Shown: piece by piece, positions 11,691-24,000 of the stretch | Layout of the letters: the number at the start of each line of letters is the position of its first letter | Position numbering within the stretch: the stretch's first letter is position 1 | Assembly: GCF_019175285.1 (NCBI RefSeq) | Contig: NC_056523.1 | Location: forward strand, 125,668,294 to 125,732,293 | From: Sceloporus undulatus | Lineage: Eukaryota; Chordata; Lepidosauria; Squamata; Phrynosomatidae | Length of the DNA stretch: 64,000 nt | Direction of reading: 5' to 3' | Translations under genes and position numbers: made by a program | Notes under the pieces: model-generated | What the model saw: the letters and a program-made list of their open reading frames with translations, nothing else | Told to the model about the DNA's origin: nothing | The model's database searches: none

Positions 11691-12650
11691 TTGAGGGATT
11701 TCCCAAAAGGGTAAACTACGTGAATGGTTGTGGGCGGAGTCAGCATCCCCGGCATGGGTTGGCCTACCTTGGGGTCCATAGCGAAAAACGGTCCTAGTCA
11801 AAGAGCACACGTGGGCTTGCAATTTGATGCTCGCAACAAACTAAACTTTAATGAGGTTTAAACAGCACCCAGCCCTTTTTGCCCAAACGCCAACTCACAG
11901 TCACAAAAGTCCGCCAGTTACTTCACCGGTCATCCATTTAGGAAGTCCCAAAGTCCGATCATTACTTCACTGGTTGTCCACTTGGTCACTCTCCAGAGTC
12001 CGGCTGACTTTTCTTTCTACAGAGTCTGTGGGCGAGGAGGTCAGAAGGCCCACTCAGTGTGCTCCCTTTCGCCTCGTTCTCTTCTGCCCGGTGAGGACTC
12101 CGGTCTACAGTATCTCTCTCGGGCGTCCCACCAGGCCTCCCCTGGGTCTCCAGCACCCCGTGCTGCTCCACCTATCTCTGGGTTAAATGACTCTCCCCAG
12201 GGCATCCCTTCCCAGCGTGGGCAGGCCGGGTGGGATACCTGATGCGGTCCTACTCACCCTCGTCCTCCGAAAGAGGGGAATCGCTCAGGGTAGACCCCTG
12301 CTCAGGCGGTTAGGGCCCCTTCCTCTCTCCCTGCCCCGAGTCCGTCACCGCGACCCCTTCTTCCATGATGTTTCCTCCCCCTGCCGCCTCTCCCTGGCCC
12401 CTTATAAACCCCCTCGACCCCTCCCCTTGGTCCTGGGGTGGAGCCCCTGATTCCCATCTTGCCTCCAGCTGTGCGGCTCCTTCCTCCTTCACTTCCTCGG
12501 CTTCCCCATGGTCCTCTTGCCTCCCTTCCACCCGCTCAACCAGCACCTCCTTCTCTACCTCTTTACAACGGTCTTGCCATCCTTCCACCTATGATTACCC
12601 AGGTGGCCTGATCCCCACCACCATATCTCTCGCTGCCCTCTAGAGTTCAA
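11690..12650. repeat. GC-rich unclassified block, possibly an old LTR
   Basis: About 1 kb of CpG-bearing, C-rich sequence with a TATA-like CCTTATAAAC near 12398, downstream of gene B. It differs sharply in composition from its surroundings. No flanking duplication or family match is evident, so LTR origin is a guess. Confidence 0.2.
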
Positions 12651-12795
12651 ACAGCCATTTCTTGAGTATTTTCATGCTATCCCAAAACCCATCTTTCCCA
12701 CCTACAGGAAATTGCCCCAGAGCCAAAGTGGCTGATCAAAGATCTAAAATGCAAAAAAGAAAAAGCAATTTAATAGGCAAACTCTGTTAATTTGG

Positions 12796-12801
12796 TTTAT
12801 T
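12796..12801 (-). terminator. Candidate polyadenylation signal of lectin gene B
   Basis: AATAAA on the minus strand, 35 bp after the gene B stop codon. A very short 3' UTR would result; later signals cannot be excluded. Confidence 0.45.
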
Positions 12802-12835
12802 TTTACACATCCACACCTACCCAAGGAAAATAATT

Positions 12836-13013
12836 TCAATAGTATGAAAGTGGGAACTTCAGATCACAGGAAATATGCATGTCTTTTTCACAAATGTATG
12901 GATGCATCTTTGTGCAATCAATGCTGTTCCATTCATCACCTATAGGTCCGTCTTTGCTTGAAGTAGCACAATGGCTATCTATAACCTCAGTTAGGTCTTC
13001 TGCTTTCAGTTTT
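12836..13013 (-). CDS. Lectin gene B exon 6: third C-type lectin domain exon and stop
   Basis: A strong pyrimidine tract and CAG end at 13014. The exon reads [22 protein letters not shown] and HPYICEKD and stops at 12836-12838. The three cysteines fit the conserved disulfides of the domain. The usual EPN and WND ligands are absent. A TAA-rich L2 LINE tail begins only about 120 bp upstream of the acceptor. Confidence 0.88.
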
Positions 13014-16000
13014 CTGAAAAAGAGAAGCAATACTCCCTTTGAGTTGTATACTAACTGGGATGAGACATGTGGGGCAAGTTTAGAAATTAAGGAAGAAGCT
13101 GGGAATCCAATTTGCTCCAGGTCCAAAGCAGCAATTATTATTATTATTAACCTTTATTTATAAAGCGCTGTAAATTTACACAGCACTGTATAAAAATTTT
13201 TTAGTCAGACAGTTCCCTGCCCTCAGGCTTACAATCTAAAAGACACGACACAAAAGGAGAAGGGAGTGGTGGTGGGGGTCCAGCAGATCTTCTCCACCTC
13301 CGAGGCCTGGAGCAAGGCAGATGGACTGGAGGAAGGGCTTGACTTCTTGATGGATGGTTAAAAGGAGGCTTCCTGGGCCAGAGAGGGACTCACCTCTGGG
13401 AATGCTTCTCTAAACAATATAGTCTTTAATTCAGTTTTGAAACTGGGTAGAGAAGTGATGAGGTGTGCATGTGGGGGAAGAAGGTTCCAGGAGTAAGAGG
13501 TAGCAAGCGAGAAGGGACGAATTCGGGAGGGGGCAGTGGTAGTCCTACACTGTGACAGGAGACCTTGACTACAAGAGCGGAGGGTGCGAGTAGGAATGTA
13601 AGGAGAAAGAAGGTCAGATAAGTAAGGAGGGGCCAATCCATGGAGGGCTTTGAAAGTCAATAACAAAAGCTTGTACCAGATGCGGAAGGGGAAGGGGAGC
13701 CAATGAAGGGAGGATAAAAGAGGAGAAACATGGTCAAAGCGGCGAGCGGATGTGACAATACGGGCAGCTGAATACTGGACAGAGATTAAAGGATGGAGGT
13801 GTGAAAGAGGAAGCCCTGTTAGAAGGAGGTTACAATAATCTAGTCGCGAAACCACTAGGGCATGGACCAGAGTCTTGGCAGTAGAGACTGAGAGGAATGG
13901 ACGGATCTTGGCAATGCTGTGGAGAAAGAATCTACAGGCCTTGGCGGTGGCCTGGATCTGGGGAATAAATGACAGAGAAGAGTCAAAAATGAAGCCAAGA
14001 CTGCGGGCTTGATGAACCGGTTGAATAGAAGTGTCGTCGACAGAAACAGAAAGGGAATAATGAAGGGTGGGTTTAGGTGGAAAGATGAGAAGCTCAGTCT
14101 TAGACATGTTGAGCTTCAAGCGCCGACGCCGCATCCACTGAGAGATGGCAGTCAGACAAGAAGAAACTTGCTGTTCAAGCCCCGTTGAAAGGTCAGGGGT
14201 GGAGAGATACAGCTGAGTGTCGTCGGCGTACAGATGATAGGAGAAACCAAAAGAACTGATGAGTTTACCTAGAGACAGTGTATATAGAGAGAACAGAAGG
14301 GGACCCAAGACAGAGCCCTGGGGAACTCCAACAGATAGCGGAACAGAGGATGAAGTCTGACCACCCGTGACCACTGCAAAAGATCTATCTGACAAGTAAG
14401 ATTTAAACCAGTCGAGAGCAGAGTCGGCGAACCCAAGGTCAGAAAGTAAATCAACCAGGAGACAGTGATCAACAGTGTCAAAGGCTGCAGACAAATCAAG
14501 AAGAATGAGAATAGAGTAGAGGCCGTTTGCCTTGGCCCGCAAGAGATCATTGGAGATCTTGGTGAGGGCTGTCTCTGTAGAGTGCCGTGGGCGGAAGCCA
14601 GATTGGAAGGGGTCCAGGATGGAATTGGCTTCAAGAAACTTAATACATCGAGAATAAACGACCTGTTCTAGGACCTTAGAAAGAAAAGGAAGAAGAGAAA
14701 TTGGACGATAGCTAGACAAAGAAGAGGGATCGAGAGAGGGTTTCTTCAGAATTGGGGAAATGAGAGCATGTTTGAAGTCAGAAGGGAAGGAACCCATAGA
14801 GAGAGAGAGATTAAAGATATAGAGGAGCGAGGGCAGAAGAGAAGGGGCTATAGAGATTAGGAGACGGAAGGGAATAGGACCAAGAGAACAGGTAGTAAGT
14901 TTGGAAGAATTTAGCAGCTTAGAGAGTTCATCCAGATAAACAGGGGGAAACCCAGAGAGTTTATTAGTAGAGGGTACCTGGAGGTTAGTGGTAGGGGGCA
15001 AATCAGGAGGAACTATTTCAGATTGAATAGTTGTGACTTTTGTGATGAAGTAGTTGGCGAAGTCAGTGGGGGAAAATGATGAGAAGAAAGGGGGAGAGGA
15101 AGGTTTTAGTAGTGTATTGAAGCAGGAGAACAAACGCTGCAGACGCCTCTCATTAGTGCAGATCAGCGATTTAAAATAGTTCTGTTTTGCCATAGACAGA
15201 GCGCTTGAAAAAGATAAAATGATGAATTTATAATGAATGAAATCGGCCGGTTCCCTAGACTTTTTCCAAAGACGTTCGGCTGCTCGTGAACAGGACCGGA
15301 GGAACCTGATAGTGGGAGTGAGCCAGGGCTGAGGCCTAGTCATGGGGGAAGACACACGTACAGATACAGGAGCAAAGCTGTCAAGAGTTGAAGAAAGAGT
15401 GGAATTAAATAAAGACATTGCTAAATCAGCAGAGTCCCCAAGATCAAGAGAAGAGAGAGATGAATTCAAAGTCTGACTGAGATGGTCAGAGTTAACAGAC
15501 TGAAGGTCGTGGAAATGGCGCTGGACAGTATGATGAGGAGGTGGGATATAAATAAGAGTAAAAGAAATTAAATGATGGTCAGACAATGGAAAATCAGATG
15601 CCAGGTAGTCGGAAATGATGCACTTAGCAGCAAGAATTAGGTCGAGACAGTGACCAGAGGAATGGGTTGAGGAGTTAGAATAAGGCTGAAGGCCAAAAGA
15701 AGCAAACAGGGAGCTAAGGCGAGATGAAGAAGGATTGTTGGGATTGTCAAGGTGAATATTAAAGTCACCTAGGATTAGAGAAGGGACTGTCAGCCAAGAT
15801 TCAAAGTCAGATAGGAACTGGGTAGCAGAACCAGGAGGGCGATAGATGACAGCAACCCGGAGCTGTAAAGGAAAAAAGAGTCGAATACAGTGAGACTCGA
15901 ATGAAGAGAAACAATAGCTGGGGGGGAGGGGGAGAAAGAACTTGAAACTGGCAGGAATTGGACAATCGTATACCGACCCCTTCTCCTCGACCCTCAGAAC

Positions 16001-19000
16001 GGCTCGTGTGAGTGAATGAGAGACTGCCAAAAGAAAGGGCAGTGGAGGTAGCAGTATCATGGGCAGGGAGCCAGGTTTCAATAAGAGTGAGAAGGTTAAA
16101 TGATCTAGAAAGAAAAAGATCATGGACAGCAGTCGCTTTTGGAGCAACAGAGTGACAGTTCCAGAGTGAACAGAGGAATGGAAGCTGGGAGATAGGAAGA
16201 GGTCGAATAGGGATCAGGTTAGGAGAGATGCGTGGAGCCATGGGAAGGAAAGGATTCAGTAAGCGATAATCAAAAGAAGAGAAGATAATAATGACAAAAG
16301 TAGGAATATAATAGCCGACTATACTTGGTAATATTGCCTAAATACCACATGACACAAGGGATTTAATAGAGAAGGAAGGGGTGGGATTGGAAGCCTTTGC
16401 TCAAGGTCCCAGCTGCTGAGAGTGGTGGAAGGAGAGGTGGCAGATGGATGCAGGGAAGGAAAGCTCTATCCCTTGAGGCAGGCCCGATAGATCCGACTCA
16501 GATGGATGTAGGAATTGAAGGTCCTTTCCCTTGAGGCGGGCCTGGTGGATGAAAGTCACTCCTCAGATGGATGAAGAAAAGAGAGTCCCTTTCCGTTGAG
16601 GGAGGCCTGGTGGATGAAAGTCACTCCTCAGATGGATGTAGGAAAGAGAGGCCCTTTCCGCTGAGGAAGGCCTGGTGGATAAAAGTCACTCCTCAGATGG
16701 CTGCAGGGAGGATGGTCTAGAAATAGTTGAAGGTGTTAACTGGCTCTCTCTTCCTGTGGAAGGATCCACTGCAGGCAGGGAGGGAAGTCTAGAGACAGTT
16801 AAAGGTGTTAATTGGTGCCATCCAGTGAAGAAGAGCACGAAAAAGAAATTAGTTCTCAAAACTGACATTGAAAATTTACAGCAAGTCATCATGTTATACT
16901 ATCACTCTATCTGTTCAACCTGTGTGCGGAAAATATCATATAGAAAGCACACTTAGACTCAGAGGCAGGAAGAGTGATGATAGGAGGAAGGAACATCAAA
17001 AACCTAAGATATTTAGACAATATAATACTATTAGCTGAAATTAACAAAGACCTGCAGCAGTTACTGAAGAGGGTCAAGGAGGAAAGTGCCATGGTTGGCT
17101 TGATATTGAATATTAAGAAAACAAAAATAATAACCATGGAAGATTTCAAAAATTCATCCTAGATAACAAGAAAATTGAAATAGTCAAGGAGTTCCCATAC
17201 CTTGAATCAAACATTGACCAGAAGAGAGAGTGCAGTCAGGAAATTAGAAGGAGGCTAGGATTGAGAAGGGCAGCTCTGAAAGAACTGGATAAGATCTTAA
17301 AGTGTAAAGATATAACTATGAACACTAAAGTGAGGAATGTCCAAGCCATCATATTCCCCATCACCATTTATGGATGTGAGAGCTGGACAGTGAAGAAAAC
17401 TGTCAGAATGAGAATAAAGTTATTTGAGATGTGGTGCTGGAGAAGAGTGGTGAGGTTACCATGGACAGCCAAGGAGACAAACTTCTGTTCTATCACAGTC
17501 TGTTGCTGTGCTATTCTGACAAGCAACTCTGGATATACATCTGGAGGGGAAATTGCTGTTTCCCCTCTGATAAGGAGTGCCTGCAACAGTTAGAAGTCAT
17601 GACTAAGGAGTAAAGACACCAATGGCTTGGAGAAACAAACTAAAGGCTTTATTATAGGAACTAGAATGGAAAAATTACTCAGGTTGCTAATCCAATCTAG
17701 CTTCATTCTAGAGAAGAGCTAAGCGAAGACTGGCAGGGAGAGAAGAGATGCAAAAAATAATCTGAAAGAGTATCTGTTTCCATAACAGAGGGGTCAGAAT
17801 AGGTAGACAAGGGGGGGAGGACACTTTGGGTCATTCAAACTATCTAAATCTATTATTACTGCCCACTCTGAGGCATTCTTGAGTCTTGACCCTTCAGTGC
17901 TTAGTGTTGTTGCACTTCTGACAACCCCCCCCCCCCCCCCCCATGCATTCAGATTCAAGCAAGAAGGTGTTGTTCAACTTGACCATGTTAGAATGAGCTT
18001 GGTAGTTGCAAAAGTAAACAATAAAAATAAAAAGTAATAATTTAGAGAAAGCATTTGCTATTGGCCCCTGAATAATTTCTATCAGAAGAGTTAATGAAAT
18101 TGCCCTTTGTGTGAATGTACCTTTGGAGACACATGCACTTCACTAAGTGACTTGCAGGACCCTTTCATCAGCATACAATCCCACCACCATGGAAAGGTAA
18201 GCATCATTGGTGGAGGAGGTTACTATTAAAGCACAAATGTGGTGAGGGTAGGATACACTGTCAGCATTCAGCTGCCTTCATAAGTTATGGGTAAAGCTGT
18301 TTTGAAAATAACAAGCTGGTATAACAACCTAGCAGTTTGAAAGCATGCAAATGCAAGTAGATAGATAGATACCATTTTTCAGTGAGAAGGTAACAGCATT
18401 CAGTGCAGTCATGCTGGCCTCATGACCACCAGAGCAGTCCTCGGACAATGCGGGCTCTTCGGCTTAGAAACGGAGATGAATACCGCCCCTACAGTCGGTT
18501 ACAACTAGACATTCATGTCAAGGGACTACCTTTACCTTTTACCTTTATAACAACATCATGTGATAAGTTCCTAAGTCAACAGAAACTTTTGCACTAGTAT
18601 CAGCAGGAACTAAATAAATCCATCTGCGTGATTTATTATTTATTATTGTGTTTAAATATAGGCTACTAATGTTTAACAGACAAATACAATCACTAAATAT
18701 AAAAGCAAGAATTTAGGACTTGGTTTCATGTTGTCCTTTTGTCTCTGATTCAGCAAGTGGAGACAAGAGAGGTAACATATTCCCAGCTTTGGTGTCCAAA
18801 TGCCATTACTGACATTTTCAAGCCAGCTGCACATTGATAGCTTCATGTCTAAAGAATGTCTACCTGCTCAGCCATTAAGATCTTCTTAGAAGCTGTACCA
18901 GTTCCCAATCCTATTTACAAATCCATTTAAAATTGGGTTTTAACCTACAAAGCTCTCCATGGTGAAATATCTGCAGTTTTTCCAGACAGACAGGAGTCCT

Positions 19001-21050
19001 TTATCAATACTTCAGACACTCAGTTTGTCAAACAAGGATAGCATTTGTCAATTTTTCAAATTAATAATGTTACGTTTTTTCCCTTTATATATATTATGTG
19101 GGGTGCTCAAGCCCCTTCCTGAGGCTCCCTCTCACATACTAGAGTAAAGGTAATAAAAGATCCATGAATAATGGAACTTACTGGTATGATACATCTGTCC
19201 CATCCACCCACTTCCATGGTTTTCCACCAACATTGTACAAGCCAATCCAGAAGCTATTTTGTTCAGCATGCATTTTGTAATTGAGAAAGTCCTAAGGAAA
19301 AATGGCGGGAGAGACAATGACAAATGTATAAACCAAGCATCAGAACCATTTTACACATTATGCAGAATAATTTGATAATGTTATCTTAGGTAAAGTTCCT
19401 TTTACTGGAAACAGATACATCAGGGAGAGGTTTGGCATTACACCTATGCACTAGTTGACTAGGCAGAAGAATTGCTCTCACATACACTTTCTGTGAAGGG
19501 GTAATTAGAAATAAGATAGCTATCCAGCAGTTATCTTCCTACCTCATTCTGCTTAATATGGCATATAATATGGTACATAATATGGCAAAATGGCTTATTG
19601 TCAAAAGTCTTGGGATGAGATATTTAAAAAGAAGATCCAAAAGAAGATCCAATACAGACATCTTCTTGTTTGGAATGTGTTTTATAATTAAGAAAAATGA
19701 AAACAGGATGGGTTTTCCCCTTACCTGTTGCCAGTGGTTTTAAATTTAAATCATATAGCAGCTGCTACAAGCTCTGCCACCCCACAGGTGCCACTGTTAC
19801 CCACTACTGACTGTCTTAAGTACTACATCCCACCTTGGACCTTCAGTCTCCAACCTTTGATTTTGCTAGATGTGTAAACCAAACAGCAGAGCTGTTCTGC
19901 CCATTATTTAGAATAACATAGCACTGCAGTCAAGAGCTCCAGATCTGTGAAGAGGCCTTGGGCAAAATGCCTTCTACTGGATCAGCTCCTTTGCTGGAGA
20001 TACCAGGTGATGGTCCTGCCTATAACAGTAGAGAGTCAGGTTGTGCCACCTCATACCACAGATGGGGCTGTGAAAATGGGAAGACGGTCATCACTCAGTC
20101 CTTCGTTTTTTTGGGCACATGCACACAAAAGCCTCACTCCATATATAAAATTAATGCTTCAGGGAAATTTTTTAGCATAACTTGGCATCTCTTGTATGCA
20201 TTCCCAAATTCTGCATGATGTTATCCCCAAAATTATGTGTTAACCCTTTGATAACCTGGAATATAGCTCACAAAGCTACAGCTGTTTGCCCCAGCTAATA
20301 GCAGAATGCCATCATCACAAACTCATTCTGCATAATATGCCAAATGGCACATTAGTAAAGCTAATGTGATCAGATCATAAAAAAACTTTTATGGAAAGGT
20401 AGCTTGACATCTATTCAGATACTTTGAAACTCACTGTTGAGTTTGTCTGGAAGACCACAAGAAAAGGTGTCCTTCTATGCCCCACCATCAGCATATCCAT
20501 TTCTTATATAAAAGATTCAGGACACTAGAAATTCACCTGCTCCTTTTCTTCTTCAATAACTATCAGATCAGCTCCAAGGCTTCGGCACATATGTCTTCCT
20601 TCATTCCACTTGTTTGGTTTTGTGAAGTTGCGGTAGCAACTCCTTTTGGCTTCCAACCAACCAGATGGACATTTGTAAAAGCCTGCAATGAATGGAGCCT
20701 TGAAATAATGCACACTAGATTGAGTGCATCTTAAACATCTCATTGGTTCCAGATACCACAACTGAACAACAGATACCACAACTGAACAACACTAAGCTAA
20801 TGGTAAACACACATGACCCTGGGCTTACAAATACCTATTAAGCAGTACTCTCACACTGCATAATAAGATATTCATAATAAGATATTTCGTAGTAAGATAT
20901 TTCTCATTGCTAGCCAGTTCTAGATAGGCATCCAAAGTCATTTGCATTGTTTGAATTTCAGAGCAGATTGAAACAATGGTTTCTGTATGGGACAAGTCTT
21001 GGATACCTTACTCCTTTTTTGGAGATCCAGAATGTGGATCACTGTGTTGA

Positions 21051-21090
<40 letters not shown>

Positions 21091-24000
21091 TATTTTTATC
21101 CCGCTTTTCCAATGATCAAAGCGGCGCACAGATTAGACAAAAGTACATCAAAGTAAAAAATGATAAAAACAGTAACAATACAGTAACAGGGCCAGCTGAG
21201 TGGGGGATCCATAAACATTGCAAGGTCATTAACAGAAGGGGTGAACCATAGAGTAACATCTCATGGGGGGTAGGCTTGAGAAAAGAAGAAGGTCAGATTC
21301 TTCTTAAACAGATCTAAAGATGTGGTGGAGCGGAGCTTGTCCAGGAGATTGTTCCATGTTTTTGGGGCCGAGATAGAGAAGGCCCATTGCGAGGTCCTAA
21401 CATATCATACTGTTGGGACCTCCAATAAATTCTTCCCTGCCGACCTGAGTGTGCGGGGTGGATTATATGGAGAGAGGCGGTCCTCCAAGTACCCTGGGCC
21501 CAAGCCATTTAGGGCTTTATAGGTCATTACCAACACCCTGTATTGAGCCCAGAAACAAATAGGCAGTCAGTGAAGATCTTTCAAGATAGGTGTTATGTGG
21601 TCTGACCTGGAGCATCCAGCGACCAATCTCGCTGCCATATTTTGCACTAACTGTAACTTCCGGGTTTGGTACAAGGGTTGCCTCATGTAGAGCGCATTAC
21701 AGAAATCCAATCGAGAGGTTATCAGAGCATGTACTACAATTTCAAGGTTCCTCCAATCCAGGTAGGGACGCAGCTGGCGTATCAACCGAAGTTGATAACA
21801 AGCGCTCCTGACCGCCGCATCCACCTGAGAAGACAGCTGGAGTGACGAGTCCAGGAGCACTCCCAGACTGCGAACCGAGTCCTTCAAGGGGAGCGTGACC
21901 CCGTTCAGACTGGATGGCAAATCTCACCACCCGGACCCGGGGAACCTATCACCAGTACTTCCGTTTTCTCTGGATTCAGACTGAGTTTGTTTTCCCTCAT
22001 CCAGCCCATTACCGACTCCAAGCAGGCATTAAGAGGAGAGATGCCATCCCTAGTCACTGCATCAGTCGGAGACACAGAGAAACAAATTTGGGTGTCATCA
22101 GCATACTGATAACACCGCACCTCGTATCGCCGGATGATCTCTCCCAGCGGTTTCATGTAAATGTTGAATAGCATGGGGGACAGAATGGCTCCTTGAGGGA
22201 CACTAGATGTCAGTTCCCTCTTATTGGAGCAGACATCTCCCAGCTGCACCATCTGGAATCTACCCGAGAGGTAGGAACGGAACCACTGGAGCACAGTGCC
22301 CCCGATACCTAACTCCCTCAGGCCTTCCAGAAGGATACCATGGTCAATGGTATCGAAAGCCGCTGAGATGTTCAAAAGCACTAACAGGGACACGCTTCCC
22401 CTGTCCATGCCCAGACGAGATCATCGACTAAGGCGACCATGTCAGTCTCAACTCCATAGCCCGCACGGAAGCCAGTTTGAAATGGGTCTAGAAAATCCGT
22501 TTCATCCAAGATCGATTGAAGCTGGAAGCTGCTCTCTCAATCACCTTCCCCAAAAAAGGCAGCAGCGATACAGGCCGATAGTTGTTATAAATCAGAAAAG
22601 CCACAGAGGACATCTTCACATTTGTATTTAGTTTAGGGTTGCCATAATTTGCTACCACCAAACTGGGACAAAATGTAGGACAAATTTGCCCAAAATGTAG
22701 GATATCCAAGAAAAATGGAGGACACAACCAGTTAAAAGCCAAAAACATTAATAATTTTTTAAAAAATTAATATAAATCCTTATTTACAGAAAACATTCTT
22801 TATAGTCAGAAGGCACACAACAACAAACATAATAAAATACATCTCAGAAAGTAGAATTCAAAGATATAGAGAACTTGTTGTACCTATGAGACTAAATGCA
22901 TCTAAGTGGTGCCTCGGGATACGAAATGATCGCGTTACGAAATTTCCGGGATACGAAAAAGTCAGATTGGCAAAAACTGTTTCGGGTTACGAAATATTTT
23001 TCGGGTTACGAAATTCATTTCAGCGCGAAATTCAAATGCTGCTATAGGCTTTCCAGTGCTAACGGAGTATTTTGGGTTACGAAATTTTCGGGTTACGAAA
23101 GGAATGGCGGAACGAATTAATTTCGTATCCCGAGGCACCACCGTAGACTTTAGTCTACAAAAGCTCAACATCTTGCTGCAGTGGCCTCCTTCTATCTCCT
23201 TGGGGTCCAGGCATCCTGCTGGGCCCTGCGCGAGTCTCCCCTCTGCTAGAGGAGGCCATGCCGCAGCGGCAGCCTCCTTCTTTGGTGATCAGCCAGCTGG
23301 CTAGGCCCCATGCGGCTCTGTTGCTTCTAGAGGGCTGCTTGCCTCAGTGGCCTCCTTTTTGGGGGCCAGCCAGCTGGCTAGGCCCCACGTGTGGCAGCCT
23401 CTTACTTCAGAGGCCAGCCGGCCAGCTAGCCAGCTAGGCCCTGCGTGGCGCTCCTTGCTGCCGGAGGAGGCCTTGCCGTGACAGCAGCCCCTTCCTCCAG
23501 AGTCCAGCTGGCCCACTAGGCCTTGTGCGGCATTCACCGCTGCCAGGGGAGGCCTTGCCACACCTGTGACCTTTTCTAGTGGAGTCCAGCTGGCCGGCCA
23601 GGCCCTGCATGGCACTTGCCACCACCAGATAAGACCTTGCCATGGCAGCAGCCTCTTCTTTTGGAACCTGGCCAGCCGGCTAGTCCCCACACAGCACTCG
23701 CCGGTGCCAGAGGAGGCCTTGCTGCGGCAGCAGCCTTTATGTGTGAAGCCCGGCTGGCTGGCTAGGCCCCATGCGGCACTCCCTGCCGCCGGAGGAGACC
23801 TTACCACGGCAGCGGCCTCTTTTTTGGAGCCCGGTCGGTCAGCTAGGTCCTGCGCAGTGCTTGCTGCCGCCAGAGGAGGCCTTGCCACAGCAGCGCCTCC
23901 TCCTTTGGGGCTCAGCCAGCTGGCTAGGCCCAGCACTAGGGTTGCCATAACCCTCCTGGTGGCGGGACATTCCCGGTTTTTCACCACTAGGGGGCGTCCC

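Larger units (their letters stand above)
13132..16850 (-). mobile_element. Near full-length L2-clade LINE in lectin gene B intron
   Basis: A minus-strand LINE with a TAA-repeat 3' tail (13132-13150), a 3' UTR, one large ORF and a 5' region with tandem repeats. Marks of the L2 clade are [28 protein letters not shown] and a C terminus like [17 protein letters not shown]. It lies between lectin exons 5 and 6 of gene B, inserted antisense to nothing: gene and LINE share the minus strand, so LINE signals are in the sense direction. The long undamaged frame implies recent activity. Confidence 0.85.

Noticed and set aside
11690-12650. Firm call of a solo LTR
   Set aside because: A TATA-like box and sharp composition change are suggestive, but no end repeats or flanking duplication could be seen.
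16441-16840. CRISPR-like spacing of repeats
   Set aside because: Units are contiguous tandem repeats with no unique spacers, in a vertebrate genome.
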